Source: Variovorax sp. YR216 (lineage in GTDB: Bacteria; Pseudomonadota; Gammaproteobacteria; Burkholderiales; Burkholderiaceae_C). From it: DNA of 64,000 nt. The stretch spans positions 1 to 64,000 of the forward strand of contig NZ_FNRO01000017.1 in the NCBI RefSeq assembly GCF_900107745.1. Direction: 5' to 3'. The translations under genes and the position numbers were made by a program. The notes beneath the pieces are model-generated. The model was given only the letters and a program-made list of their open reading frames with translations, did not search any database and was not told where the DNA came from. How positions within the stretch are numbered: position 1 is the stretch's first letter; each line of letters begins with the position of its first letter. Positions 24,894-34,197 of this stretch are shown here, one piece after another.

Positions 24894-26921
24894 GTGAACA
24901 AGACCGCCCAGACACCCGCCCCCTTCATCCCCCGGATCCGCCTCTATCAGGATTGGCTGCGCGACAAGCGCGGCCTGTCCTTCGATTCGTACGACGCGCT
25001 GTGGCGCTGGTCGACCACCGACCTGCCCGCGTTCTGGCAGAGCATCTGGGACTTCTTCGGCATGCAGTCGCCCACGCCGCACAGCGTTGTCGTCGACGAC
25101 ACGCACATGCCGGGGACCCGGTGGTTTCCGGGGGCGCAGGTCAACTACGCGCGCGAGGTCTTCCGTCATGCCGATGCAGCGCACGCAGCCGGCATGCTGG
25201 CCGTCGTCGCCGAGAACGAACTCGGCGACGTGCGCGAGATCTCCTGGCCCGAACTGCGCCGCCAGGTGGCCTCCGTCGCGTTGAAGCTGAAGGAACTCGG
25301 CGTGCAGCGCGGCGACCGTGTCGCGGCCTACATGCCCAACGTGCCCGAGACCCTCGTCGCGTTTCTCGCCTGCTCGAGCATCGGCGCGGTGTGGAGCGTC
25401 TGCGCGCCCGACATGGGCACCGCGGCGGTGGTCGACCGCTTCCGCCAGATCGAACCCAAGGTGCTGATCGCGGTCGATGGCATCCACTACGGCGGCAAGC
25501 TGCTCGATCGCGGCGCCGTGGTGCAGGAACTGCGCGCCGCATTGCCGAGCGTGCAAAAGCTGCTGCTGGTGCGCACGCACTTCGCTTCCGCGCGCATCGA
25601 AGCCGAAGCCGAGTGGAAGGACGCCGCCTCGCGGGGCGACGCCGCGACCGCCGCCTTCGAGCCCGAATGGCTGCCCTTCGACCATCCGATCTGGATCGTC
25701 TATTCGAGCGGCACCACCGGCCTGCCCAAGCCGATCGTCCACGGGCAGGGCGGCATCCTCGTCAACATGTACGCCTGCGGCCTGCACCATGACCTCGGCC
25801 CGAGCTACAGCGCCAACAATTTCGGCGAGCGTTATCACTGGTACAGCTCGACGGGCTGGGTCATGTGGAACTCGCAGCTCTCCGGGCTGGCTTTCGGCGC
25901 GACCATCTGCATCTACGACGGCAACCCGGCAGGCAGCCGCGAGAAACCCGACTGGGGTGTGCTGTGGCGCTTCGTCGCGCGGCACAAGGTGACTTTCTTC
26001 GGCGCAGGTGCGGCGTACTTCGCCAACTGCATGAAGGCGGGACTGGTCGCCAGGGACTGTGGCGATCTCTCGCGCGTGCGCGCGCTCGGCAGCACCGGCT
26101 CGCCGCTGTCGGAAGACGTGCAGCGCTGGGGCTCCGCGCAGGTGCTCGGGGCCGGCTCGCCGGAAGTCTGGTGGTACAACATTTCGGGGGGTACCGATTT
26201 CTGCGGCGCCTTCGTCGGCGGCAACCGCGAACTGCCCGAAGTGCCGGGGCAGATGCAATGCCGATTCCTTGGCGCGGCTGTCGAGGCGTGGAACGAGAAC
26301 GGCGAGCCGGTCATCGGCGAAGTCGGCGAGCTCGTCTGCACGAAACCCATCCCTTCGATGCCGCTGTACTTCTGGGGCGACGAAGGCAATGCACGCTTGC
26401 TGTCGAGCTACTTCGACACCTACCCCGGCGTCTGGCGCCACGGCGACTGGATCCGGATCGGCGAGGACGGCGGCTGCATCATCTACGGCCGCAGCGACGC
26501 GACCATCAATCGCCAGGGCCTGCGCATGGGCACCAGCGAGATCTACAGCGCGGTCGAAGGCTTGCCTGAAGTGCTCGACTCGATGGTGGTCGATCTCGAA
26601 TACCTCGGCCGCGAAAGCTACATGCCGCTCTTCGTCGTGCTGCGCCAGGGCGTGACACTCGACGACGCGATGCGGGCGAAGATCAACAACGCCATCAAGA
26701 CCTCGCTTTCGCCGCGCTTCGTGCCCAACGAGATCTTCCAGGTCGCGGAGATCCCGCGCACGCTCTCGGGCAAGAAGCAGGAACTGCCGATCAAGAAGCT
26801 GCTGCTCGGCCAGCCGATCGAGAAGGTGGTCAACCGCGAGGCGATGGCGAATCCTGGCTGCCTCGACTGGTACGTCGCCTTCGCGTCGGCGCATGCGCAG
26901 GCGCAGAATCGGGGCGCATGA
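24894..26921 (+). CDS. Acetoacetate-CoA ligase
   Basis: A 675-residue adenylate-forming enzyme, the usual length for acetoacetyl-CoA synthetase (about 650-680). ATP motif YSSGTTGLPKPIVHGQGG lies near residue 267. The N-terminal ACAS-type segment YDALWRWSTTDLPAFW and the motif WYSSTGWVMWN mark this subgroup. The hinge/lysine region is GRSDATINRQGLRMG and LSGKKQELPIKKL. The start is GTG. It would activate acetoacetate for entry to central or PHB metabolism. It overlaps the next gene by ATGA and is divergent from peroxiredoxin. Confidence 0.93.
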   Translation: MNKTAQTPAPFIPRIRLYQDWLRDKRGLSFDSYDALWRWSTTDLPAFWQSIWDFFGMQSPTPHSVVVDDTHMPGTRWFPGAQVNYAREVFRHADAAHAAGMLAVVAENELGDVREISWPELRRQVASVALKLKELGVQRGDRVAAYMPNVPETLVAFLACSSIGAVWSVCAPDMGTAAVVDRFRQIEPKVLIAVDGIHYGGKLLDRGAVVQELRAALPSVQKLLLVRTHFASARIEAEAEWKDAASRGDAATAAFEPEWLPFDHPIWIVYSSGTTGLPKPIVHGQGGILVNMYACGLHHDLGPSYSANNFGERYHWYSSTGWVMWNSQLSGLAFGATICIYDGNPAGSREKPDWGVLWRFVARHKVTFFGAGAAYFANCMKAGLVARDCGDLSRVRALGSTGSPLSEDVQRWGSAQVLGAGSPEVWWYNISGGTDFCGAFVGGNRELPEVPGQMQCRFLGAAVEAWNENGEPVIGEVGELVCTKPIPSMPLYFWGDEGNARLLSSYFDTYPGVWRHGDWIRIGEDGGCIIYGRSDATINRQGLRMGTSEIYSAVEGLPEVLDSMVVDLEYLGRESYMPLFVVLRQGVTLDDAMRAKINNAIKTSLSPRFVPNEIFQVAEIPRTLSGKKQELPIKKLLLGQPIEKVVNREAMANPGCLDWYVAFASAHAQAQNRGA

Positions 26922-27349
26922 ACAAGCGCGCCGCACTCCATACCCTTCTTGCCGCCGCCGCGCTGCCGTTGCTCGCGGCCTGCGGGACCGATCCATCGGT
27001 GCCGCCGAAGCCCGAATTCGTGCGCGTGACCGGCACCGTCGCGTACCGCGAGCGCATCGCGCTCGATCCGTCCGCCGAGATCGTGGTGCAGCTTCTCGAC
27101 GCCTCCCGCATGGACGCGCCGGCCGCCGTGCTCGCCGAACAGCGCATCCGCGCCGACGGCAGGCAGGTGCCCATCGGCTTCGAGCTCAGCGTCGACCCGG
27201 CGCGCATCGATCCGCGCATGCGCTACAACGTCTCGGCGCGCATCCTCCAGGACGGGAAACTGCTCTTCATCACCGACCGGGCGTACCCGGTGCTCACCTA
27301 CCGCGAAGGCAACACCGCGAGCCTGATGCTCACGCGCGTGGACCGCTGA
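26918..27349 (+). CDS. YbaY-family lipoprotein
   Basis: A 143-residue lipoprotein. The signal ends in the lipobox LAAC near residue 22. The mature part shows the YbaY pattern: VRVTGTVAYRERIALDPSAE, then IVVQLLDAS and the late strand YNVSARILQDGKLLF, a single beta-sandwich domain. The ATG overlaps the acetoacetate-CoA ligase stop (ATGA). The family's role in the envelope is unclear. The pairing with a CoA ligase has no obvious metabolic meaning. Confidence 0.85.
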   Translation: MNKRAALHTLLAAAALPLLAACGTDPSVPPKPEFVRVTGTVAYRERIALDPSAEIVVQLLDASRMDAPAAVLAEQRIRADGRQVPIGFELSVDPARIDPRMRYNVSARILQDGKLLFITDRAYPVLTYREGNTASLMLTRVDR

Positions 27350-27385
27350 GATCGTCGGGCGCACCGGCTACGATCGGGAGCGCCA

Positions 27386-28390
27386 GTGCATCCATCCTCG
27401 CCGACCCCTGATCCCATGAACAACCTCCGCAAACTCACCCGCCGCTCGATCGTTGCCTTCGCGGTACTCGCCATCGGCGCGGGCGCGCAGGCCCAGCCCT
27501 CGTCCAAGCCCATCCGCCTCGTGGTGCCCTTCGGTCCCGGCGGCGTCGCCGACCTCACCGCGCGCACCGTGGCGCAGAAGATGTCGGAGTCCATGGGCCA
27601 GCCCATCGTCATCGACAACAAGCCCGGCGCGGGCGGCGTGGTCGCGAGCGACACGGTCGCCAAGGCGCCGGCCGACGGACTCACCATGCTGCTGATGTCG
27701 AACGGGAACGCGGTCAGCGTGGGCCTCTTCAACAAGTTGCCGTTCGACACGGTGAAGGACTTCGCGCCGGTCTCGATGCTTGGCTATTTCGACATGGCGG
27801 TGGTCACTGCGGCGAACTCGAAGTTCAAGACCATGCAGGACCTGCTCGCCTACGCGAAGGCCAATCCCGGCAAGGTCAACATCGGCACCATCAACACGGG
27901 CAGCACGCAGCATCTGGCGGCCGAGCTGCTCAAGCGCAGCACCGGCATCGACGTGCAGGTGATTCCCTTCAACGGCTCGCCCGCGTTGATCACCGCGCTG
28001 CGCGGCGGTCAGGTCGATGCGGGGGTCGAGATCCTCGCGCCCATCCTCGGCCAGCTCGATGGCAAGGCGTTGCGCGCGATCGCGACCATGGGCGCCAAGC
28101 GCTCCTTCGCGCTGCCTGACACGCCGACCGTCGCTGAAAGCGGCGTGCCGGGGTTCAATGTCGCGTCGTGGAACGCGCTCGCTGTGCCTGCCAAGACGCC
28201 GCCGGAAGTAGTCGCGCGGCTCAACAAGGAAGCGAACAAGGCGCTCGGCTCGCCGGACGTCAAGGAGCGCCTGCGCACTCTCGGCGTCGAAGCGGCCGGC
28301 AGCACGCCGGAGCAGCAGGCGAAGGTGCTCAAGGACGAGATCAAGCGCTGGTCGGACGTGATCCGGCAGGCGGGCATTCCGAAGCAGTGA
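27386..28390 (+). CDS. Bug/TctC-family periplasmic binding protein
   Basis: A 334-residue binding protein of the tripartite tricarboxylate transporter type. Hallmarks are the strand KPIRLVVPFGPGGVADLTAR after the signal peptide and DNKPGAGGVVASDTVAKAPADG. The signal core is SIVAFAVLAIGAGAQAQ. GGGAG lies 5 nt before the GTG at 27386; an ATG at 27416 (MNNLRKLTRR) is an alternative start. No tctA/tctB neighbour is present, which is usual for Bug paralogues in Burkholderiales. Ligands are small carboxylates. Confidence 0.9.
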   Translation: MHPSSPTPDPMNNLRKLTRRSIVAFAVLAIGAGAQAQPSSKPIRLVVPFGPGGVADLTARTVAQKMSESMGQPIVIDNKPGAGGVVASDTVAKAPADGLTMLLMSNGNAVSVGLFNKLPFDTVKDFAPVSMLGYFDMAVVTAANSKFKTMQDLLAYAKANPGKVNIGTINTGSTQHLAAELLKRSTGIDVQVIPFNGSPALITALRGGQVDAGVEILAPILGQLDGKALRAIATMGAKRSFALPDTPTVAESGVPGFNVASWNALAVPAKTPPEVVARLNKEANKALGSPDVKERLRTLGVEAAGSTPEQQAKVLKDEIKRWSDVIRQAGIPKQ

Positions 28391-28396
28391 GCTTCG

Positions 28397-28418
28397 CGGA
28401 CGGTTCGCGCACCGTCCG
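28397..28418. terminator. Hairpin between convergent genes, possible bidirectional terminator
   Basis: CGGACGGT-tcgcgc-ACCGTCCG, an 8-bp perfect stem with a 6-nt loop. It starts 7 nt after the Bug gene stop and 12 nt from the stop of the convergent membrane-protein gene. No T-run is present, so termination strength is uncertain. Confidence 0.45.
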
Positions 28419-28429
28419 GCCGCATCGGC

Positions 28430-28831
28430 CTAGAGCCACTTGCCCTCGGAGGGCATCTGGATGCGCGTCTCCGGCGAGCCGCCGTCGATCGTGGCGCTGA
28501 TGAAAAAGCTCAGGATCGAGATGAAGATGCTCGCGAACAGGGCGGTCCAGAAGCCCGACACCTTGAAGCCCCGCACCAGCGCCGAGACCAGCAGGATCAT
28601 CAGCGCGTTGATCACCAGCAGGAAGAGCCCGAAGGTCAGCAGCGTGAGCGGCAGCGTGAGGATGATCAGGAGCGGCCGCACGATCGCGTTCGCGAAACCC
28701 AGCAGCAGCGCCGCGATGATGATCGAGCCCGCGCCCTCGAACTTGATTCCCTTGAACAGATAGCTCGCCACCCACAGCGACAGGGCGGTGATCGCCCAGG
28801 TGATGAGGAACGAGGGGAGGTAGTCGGACAT
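28430..28831 (-). CDS. Phage-holin-like (YvlD-type) small membrane protein
   Basis: A 133-residue protein with four hydrophobic segments, starting at MSDYLPSFLITWAITALSLW. The block GFANAIVRPLLIILTLPLTLLTFG is the hallmark of the YvlD/holin_4_superfamily (PF04020). Despite the family name these are chromosomal membrane proteins without a known lysis role. No phage genes are nearby. Confidence 0.88.
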   Translation of the reverse strand: MSDYLPSFLITWAITALSLWVASYLFKGIKFEGAGSIIIAALLLGFANAIVRPLLIILTLPLTLLTFGLFLLVINALMILLVSALVRGFKVSGFWTALFASIFISILSFFISATIDGGSPETRIQMPSEGKWL

Positions 28832-28910
28832 GTCGGTCTTTCTCTTCGTTGGGAATGACCGGCCGATCATATCGGCGCATCCGCCCGACGCCGGGCACTT
28901 CGTCCAAACA

Positions 28911-28940
28911 TGTACGTGAACGTACACGTTTTGGTAGAAT
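28911..28940 (+). promoter_or_regulatory. Dyad and -10 box before the merR gene
   Basis: TGTACG (28911-28916) and CGTACA (28921-28926) form a 6-bp inverted repeat with a 4-nt spacer. A -10-like TAGAAT lies at 28935-28940, only 6 nt before the ATG. This places the likely transcription start at or next to the start codon. It is a probable operator/promoter for the merR-MFS pair; the -35 is weak, as is common for MerR-regulated promoters. Confidence 0.45.
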
Positions 28941-28946
28941 GGCGGC

Positions 28947-29453
28947 ATGACCGACACCAAGGGTTCCATCACCGTCCGCGAAGCCGCCGAGCGGCTCGGC
29001 GTGACGCCGCGCACCCTCAAGTACTACGAGGAGCTCGGCCTGGTTGTTCCCGCGCGCAGCGAGGGTCGCTATCGCCTCTATGAGCCCGGCGACATCGACA
29101 AGCTCGCGCGCGTGCTCCGTTTGCGCTCCCTCGGCTTTTCGCTCACGGCCATCACCACCATGCTCCAGCAGCCCTTCGAGGCGCCTGCGGATGGCGGTCG
29201 TCCGCGCCTGTCGAACGCCTCGCTCAAGACGCTGAAGGCCACGCTCGCCGCCCAGCTCGAAACGCTGGACAACCGCGTCGAGCAGGTGCGCCGCGAGCTC
29301 AAGGAGGCTGCCGCGATGCAGGCGCAACTGCGCCGCGACATCGACTACGTCGAGCGCCGGCTCAACGGCGAATCGCTCGAAGCGATCCTCGATGAGCGCA
29401 GGCGTGAAGCACCCGAGCGCAAGGCGGCGCTGCGGAAATCGATGCCGTCATGA
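28947..29453 (+). CDS. MerR-family regulator
   Basis: A 168-residue regulator. An N-terminal winged HTH (TVREAAERLGVTPRTLKYYE, about 8-30) is followed by the GRYRLYEPGDIDKL wing and a long coiled coil (about 90-150) rich in Glu, Arg and Leu. It lacks the cysteine set of metal-sensing MerR proteins, so it more likely senses an organic compound. It overlaps the MFS exporter gene by ATGA and presumably controls it from the dyad just upstream. Confidence 0.9.
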   Translation: MTDTKGSITVREAAERLGVTPRTLKYYEELGLVVPARSEGRYRLYEPGDIDKLARVLRLRSLGFSLTAITTMLQQPFEAPADGGRPRLSNASLKTLKATLAAQLETLDNRVEQVRRELKEAAAMQAQLRRDIDYVERRLNGESLEAILDERRREAPERKAALRKSMPS

Positions 29454-31000
29454 GCAGTTCACTGTCAGCCCTGCCGCAGCGCGGACTCGCCGCCGTCGCA
29501 CTCGCGCCGTGGGTCATCGGCGTCATCACGGGCATCGACTACTTCGACAACGCGCTGTTCGCCTTCTTCGCGAGCTACATCGCGGGCGGCGTGAGCGCGT
29601 CCGCCGACGAGCTGGTCTGGGCCTCCAGCGCCTATGCACTTGGCGCGGTGCTCGGCATCCTGCAGCAGCATGCGTGGGTGGAACGGATCGGCTATCGCCG
29701 CTATCTCGCGATCTCGATGTTCGCCTTCGCCGCCGGCGGCGTCTTCGCGGCGCTCAGCGACAACTCGGTGCAGCTCATGCTTGCGCGCGGCTTCCAGGGC
29801 TACTTCGTCGGGCCGATGCTCGGCGCGTGTCGCATCCTGATCCAGATCGGCATCCCGCTGCAGCGGCGAGCGAAGTCGCTGCGCGTGTTCATGGCCATGA
29901 TCATCTTCAGCGGTGCGCTCGCGCCCATCATCGGCGCGTGGCTGGTCACGCATTTCGAATGGCGCTCGCTTTTCTTCTGCACTGCGCCGATCGCGGTGCT
30001 CACCGGCGCGCTGGCGCTGTGGACGCTGCCCGACATCGGCGACGTCGCGCCGCATCAGCGCACCGAGCCGCACTACGTCGCCTACGTCGTCTTCGCGCTC
30101 GCCCAGGCCGCGCTGCAGCTCGTGCTGACCCGCGCCCATTTCGAGCTCTTCTCCGGCTCGCCCACGCTCATCGGCCTCGCGCTGGCCGGCATCGGAGGCC
30201 TCGGCTGGTTCGGGTATCACCAGTGGAAGCATCCCGCGCCGCTGGTGCGGCTGCAGGGGCTCCGGGAGGCGAGCTTCCAGGTGGGGCTCGCGCTCTACGT
30301 CGTCTACTACTACCTGTCCACCGGCTTCAGCTACCTGCTGCCGCGCATGATGGAAGGCGGCCTCGGCTTCACGGTCGGTGACACCGGCACCTTCACCGGC
30401 GCGATGTCGCTCGTGGGCGGGCTGATGATGTTCGTCTACATGAAGTTCTCGTCCCGCGTCACCCGCAAGCGCTGGCTGGTGGTGCCGGGCTTCGTCATTG
30501 CGGCCATCGCGGGCTTCTGGCTTGCCCGCATGTCGCCGCAGGCCGGGCGTGCGCAGCTCGTGGTGCCGCTGCTGCTGCGGGGGCTGATGATGCTCTTCGT
30601 CATGCTGCCGGTGGCCGGCGTCACCTTCCGCTCCTTCAAGGGCGAGGACTTCGCGCACAGCTACCGGCTCAAGAACCTGCTGCGACAGCTCGCGATCTCA
30701 TTCGCGACCGCGAGCGTCATTGCGCTCCAGCAGCACCGCGTCGCGCTGCACGAGACGCGGCTCAGCGAATCGGCCAACCTCGGCAATGCCACCTTCGTCC
30801 AGTCGCTCGACATGCTCACGCGCGGCTTCCAGGCGGCCGGTCACGCGGCGAGCGAGGCGCACACGATGGCGCTGGCCTCGCTTTCGCGCATGCTCGAGCA
30901 ACAAGCCACCTTCATGGCCTCGCTCGACGGCTTCCAGGTAATGGCGGTGATCGCGATCGTCGCGGCGATCTATGCCGCGTCGCAGAAGGTGCTGGACTAG
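29450..31000 (+). CDS. MFS exporter of the DHA2/EmrB-like type
   Basis: A 516-residue transporter with about fourteen hydrophobic segments, fitting the 14-TM DHA2 group. It starts near TM1 (VALAPWVIGVITGIDYFDNALF), with motif VERIGYRRYLAISMFAFAAGG between TM2 and TM3. A soluble loop of about 100 residues (about 395-480) before the last TM is visible. It is coupled by ATGA to the merR gene. The substrate, probably a toxic organic compound, cannot be deduced. Confidence 0.85.
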   Translation: MSSSLSALPQRGLAAVALAPWVIGVITGIDYFDNALFAFFASYIAGGVSASADELVWASSAYALGAVLGILQQHAWVERIGYRRYLAISMFAFAAGGVFAALSDNSVQLMLARGFQGYFVGPMLGACRILIQIGIPLQRRAKSLRVFMAMIIFSGALAPIIGAWLVTHFEWRSLFFCTAPIAVLTGALALWTLPDIGDVAPHQRTEPHYVAYVVFALAQAALQLVLTRAHFELFSGSPTLIGLALAGIGGLGWFGYHQWKHPAPLVRLQGLREASFQVGLALYVVYYYLSTGFSYLLPRMMEGGLGFTVGDTGTFTGAMSLVGGLMMFVYMKFSSRVTRKRWLVVPGFVIAAIAGFWLARMSPQAGRAQLVVPLLLRGLMMLFVMLPVAGVTFRSFKGEDFAHSYRLKNLLRQLAISFATASVIALQQHRVALHETRLSESANLGNATFVQSLDMLTRGFQAAGHAASEAHTMALASLSRMLEQQATFMASLDGFQVMAVIAIVAAIYAASQKVLD

Positions 31001-31008
31001 AACCCCGT

Positions 31009-31290
31009 TCAGGCCGGAACGCGCAGGTTCGCCAGCTTCAACTGCAGCTCCTCCGCCACATCATGCGCGCGGTGGGCCATGACGGCGACCGGGTAGCTGC
31101 CGAGCCGGATTCGTTCGTAGCTCACGATGGCGAAGCGGAACTCGGTGCCCAGTGCCGCCGCGGCATCGCGCAGGCAATGTGCGATCGACTGCAGCCCCTC
31201 GCGCGCATAGCGCCGCGTTCCGTCGCCGATCCCGACGTAGGCGGTGAAGTTCTTTTCTCCGCATTTGGTGATCTCGACTTCAGGCTGCAT
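31009..31290 (-). CDS. Small conserved-looking protein of unknown function
   Basis: A 93-residue soluble protein. GGAAAG lies upstream of the ATG. It contains alternating strands (KNFTAYVGIGDGTRRYA, FRFAIVSYERI) and a helical C-terminus (AHDVAEELQLKLANL). No family is recognised. It is convergent with the MFS gene, 8 nt apart. Confidence 0.55.
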   Translation of the reverse strand: MQPEVEITKCGEKNFTAYVGIGDGTRRYAREGLQSIAHCLRDAAAALGTEFRFAIVSYERIRLGSYPVAVMAHRAHDVAEELQLKLANLRVPA

Positions 31291-31447
31291 GTCACTTTCC
31301 AGTAGCTTCTTCTTTGGGGACCGTCAGGGCAACCCGCGAAGATACAAACACTGGCCGTGTCGCGCCATCACCGAAAACCGTGATCGGCCTGCGAAAAACG
31401 CCGCGCAGCCCCCTGTTTTCCGGCTTCATTCCTGCCGATAGAGCGGA

Positions 31448-32086
31448 GTGACCACGACTGCCGCCAGCGATGCCAGCTACCGGATCCTCATGCGCGAAGG
31501 GTGCAGGATCGTGTACGGCCACATGCCGCTGCCGGAGTTTCTCGCGCTGGTGCGGCAGGCGAGCGATCACGAGGTGCTCCACGCCGGCACCGCCCGCATG
31601 CTGGATGCGACCGCCGTCATCGGCCTGCCGGCCGCGCTCGCACGCCTGCGCCGGCGCGAAACCCCGGCGGCGATCGAGCGGGTGCGGGCCCGGCTCGGCC
31701 GCGCAGCCCTGCGGCTCGACCCCGACGCGCTGCGCTGGCTGGCTACGGGGGAGCACGGCCCGGCCTGTCTCGCGCTCTTCCTGCTGCTGACCGGTGTGCG
31801 TCCCATGCACTACCGCGGCACGCTGCGCGACTTTCCTCGCGATGCCGGCGCCTTCCGGCGCTGCCGTCTGCTGATCGAACAGGTGCCGTCGCTGCGGCAG
31901 GCGCTCGCAGTACTGGCCGAGCGTGTTCACGAACCCGGCGTGGCCGAATGGGCAGCGCTCGCCCAGTCATGGGACGACATCTGCGCCCACATGGACTACG
32001 AGGCGTCCGACTGGCGCTACAGCGCCGCCGAGGCATCGGGCACCACTGCCGTGCTCGCATGCTTCCGGGAACTGGAGGCGGCCTGA
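31448..32086 (+). CDS. Hypothetical protein
   Basis: A 212-residue Arg/Ala/Leu-rich, largely helical protein with no signal peptide. The start is a GTG behind GAGCGGAG. A block HEVLHAGTARMLDATAVIGL and a WD-rich C-terminal part (WAALAQSWDDICAHMDYE) are visible. No known domain is recognised. Codon use matches the genome style. Confidence 0.55.
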   Translation: MTTTAASDASYRILMREGCRIVYGHMPLPEFLALVRQASDHEVLHAGTARMLDATAVIGLPAALARLRRRETPAAIERVRARLGRAALRLDPDALRWLATGEHGPACLALFLLLTGVRPMHYRGTLRDFPRDAGAFRRCRLLIEQVPSLRQALAVLAERVHEPGVAEWAALAQSWDDICAHMDYEASDWRYSAAEASGTTAVLACFRELEAA

Positions 32087-32105
32087 GCCGGCGGCCGCCC
32101 GCCGC

Positions 32106-32711
32106 TCATTCGGCCCTGCGCCCGCCGCCCATCCGTCCGCGCCGCTGCAGGAAGCGCCGCAGCCACGCATTGGCGCGCGGCGTGCGACCGCTGGTGGCGT
32201 CGGCATGCGCCATGCGGTCGCTGAAGATCTTCCATTCCGCCGCCAGTGCGGCATTGAGCGAGGCCAGGTTCTGCTGGTTGTACTGCCACGTCGCGGCCAC
32301 CACGAACTGACCCGAATGCTCGGGCTCCGGTCGCGGCGTGATCACGATGTTTTCCGCGCCGATGCTCTGCAGCAGCGCCGAGCGCGAACCCGCCAGCCGC
32401 ACGCCGCCGCCATAGCCGTCGATTTCGCGGTTCAGCAGGAAGCTGATCGTGGTCACGTTCGAGAAGTGCTCGGCGATATGCACCGTCACCCCGAGCAGCG
32501 ACACGCGGCCGAAGTTCAGCCTGTGAAGCCGTCGCGAGGCCTCGTCCGTCGACGGGTTGTAGTGCGCGAGGAGAATGCGCGTGCCGCCGAGGCTCAGCGG
32601 CACCGGGTCCACCACGCCCGCAAGGATCTCGCCGAAATGGACGCAGATCGGCTCCCCCGGCACGCATGGCGCGCCGTCCCGTCCCGAGAAACACAGCGCA
32701 TCGAAGTTCAT
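32106..32711 (-). CDS. Hypothetical protein
   Basis: A 201-residue soluble protein, start placed at MNFDALCFSGRDGAPC (32711); an upstream ATG at 32753 is possible. The region LSLGGTRILLAHYNPSTDE and VTTISFLLNREIDGYGGG suggest a beta-rich fold, and the C-terminus is basic (LRRFLQRRGRMGGGRR). No family is recognised. It is convergent with the preceding gene. Confidence 0.5.
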   Translation of the reverse strand: MNFDALCFSGRDGAPCVPGEPICVHFGEILAGVVDPVPLSLGGTRILLAHYNPSTDEASRRLHRLNFGRVSLLGVTVHIAEHFSNVTTISFLLNREIDGYGGGVRLAGSRSALLQSIGAENIVITPRPEPEHSGQFVVAATWQYNQQNLASLNAALAAEWKIFSDRMAHADATSGRTPRANAWLRRFLQRRGRMGGGRRAE

Positions 32712-32901
32712 CGTTGGCACGGCCTCATAGTTATTGTTGCCATGAGCGGCCATTCTGCGGCGAGTGCACACATATCAATCAGCTGAACAGAGCGGTGTTT
32801 TCCCGGCTGTGCGCGCGGCTACTGAAGCCCGCAGGCGCGGCGCGGGGACCGTCCGGCTACAGTCCCCTGCGCTTCGCATCCATCCAACAACAATCCAGAC
32901 A

Positions 32902-34182
32902 ATGCCATCCACAGCCCGGACGTCCGGTCCTCGCGCGGACGTCCGCCCCGGCACCGCCGCTTCTGCTTCCGTCCCTGCATCTCCCGTCCAGGCCGCTCAC
33001 GCGCAGACGCGCGCCCGCCAGGTGCTGCTGGGCCTGAGCCTGATCCTCATCGCCTTCAACCTGCGCCCGGTGTTCGGCAGCCTCTCGGTGCTGCTGCCCG
33101 AAGTCATGAAGGACACCGGCCTCGGCGCCTCCGGTGCGAGCCTGCTCACCACGCTGCCGCTGCTGTGCCTCGGCATCTTCGCGGCGCCTGCACCGGCGCT
33201 GGCGCGGCGATTCGGTCCCGAACGCACGTTGCTGGGTGCGCTGGTCCTGATCTGCATCGGCACGCTGCTGCGCGGCACGGGCGACCTCGCGATGCTGTTC
33301 ATCTCGTCGGCGCTGGCCGGCGCGGGCATTGCGGTCGGCAACGTGCTGCTGCCCGGACTCGTCAAGCGCGACTTCGCCAGCCACGCGGCGATGATGACCG
33401 GCTTCTATACCCTTGCCGTGTGCGCCGGCGCGTCGAGCGCCGCCGCCTTCACCGTGCCGCTCGAGCACCTTTTCGGCGGCTCCTGGACCGCGGCGCTCGC
33501 CTTCTGGGCGCTGCCCGCCGGCCTGGTCGTGCTGCTCTGGGCGCCCCAGGCGCTCGCCGCGCGCCCGCGGCCGACGGGGCCGGGCGCCCATGTCGGCAGC
33601 CTGTGGCGCGACCCGCTCGCGTGGCAGGTCACCGGCTTCATGGGCCTGCAGTCCTCGCTCGCCTACATCGTCATGGGATGGCTCTCGCCGATCCTGCGCG
33701 AGCGCGGCCTCGACAGCCAGACCGCCGGCTACGTGCTGGCCGTCTCCATCCTCGTGCAGCTCGGCACCTGCCTCGTCACGCCCTCCCTGGCCGCACGCTG
33801 CCGCGACCAGCGCGGGCTGGCGCTCGGACTCACGACGATCATCCTCGTCTCGCTGCTGGCATTCCTCTTCGCGCCGCTCGACAGCGTCTGGCTGTGGACC
33901 GTGTTGCTCGGGCTGGGGCAGGGCGGATCCTTCGCGCTCGCGCTCGCCCTGATCGTCATGCGTTCGCCCGATGCCAACGTCACTGCGCAACTGTCGGCCA
34001 TGGCGCAGGGCTGCGGCTACGTGCTGGCCTCTGCCGGCCCGCTGATCGCCGGACTGCTGCGCGGCTGGACCGGCGGCTTCGAGAGCTCCGCCGCGCTGAT
34101 GGTCGTCATCGGCATCGGGATGGCCTGGAGCGGCTGGGGCGCGGGGCGGCGGATGACGGTGCTGCGGCCACGCCGCGCCTGA
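32902..34182 (+). CDS. MFS transporter of the CynX/NimT group
   Basis: A 426-residue transporter with twelve hydrophobic segments. TM1 has LILIAFNLRPVFGSLSVLLP, the hallmark of the cyanate/nitroimidazole (CynX/NimT) group, followed by LLTTLPLLCLGIFA. The Ala/Pro/Thr-rich first 38 residues are unusual; the start at 32902 is the first plausible ATG, but one nearer TM1 is possible. The substrate is unknown. It is monocistronic. Confidence 0.85.
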   Translation: MPSTARTSGPRADVRPGTAASASVPASPVQAAHAQTRARQVLLGLSLILIAFNLRPVFGSLSVLLPEVMKDTGLGASGASLLTTLPLLCLGIFAAPAPALARRFGPERTLLGALVLICIGTLLRGTGDLAMLFISSALAGAGIAVGNVLLPGLVKRDFASHAAMMTGFYTLAVCAGASSAAAFTVPLEHLFGGSWTAALAFWALPAGLVVLLWAPQALAARPRPTGPGAHVGSLWRDPLAWQVTGFMGLQSSLAYIVMGWLSPILRERGLDSQTAGYVLAVSILVQLGTCLVTPSLAARCRDQRGLALGLTTIILVSLLAFLFAPLDSVWLWTVLLGLGQGGSFALALALIVMRSPDANVTAQLSAMAQGCGYVLASAGPLIAGLLRGWTGGFESSAALMVVIGIGMAWSGWGAGRRMTVLRPRRA

Positions 34183-34197
34183 AGGCGCGAAGCCGCC

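Noticed and set aside
28430..28831. Prophage remnant suggested by the holin-like family name
   Set aside because: No other phage genes are near, and YvlD-type proteins are ordinary chromosomal membrane proteins.
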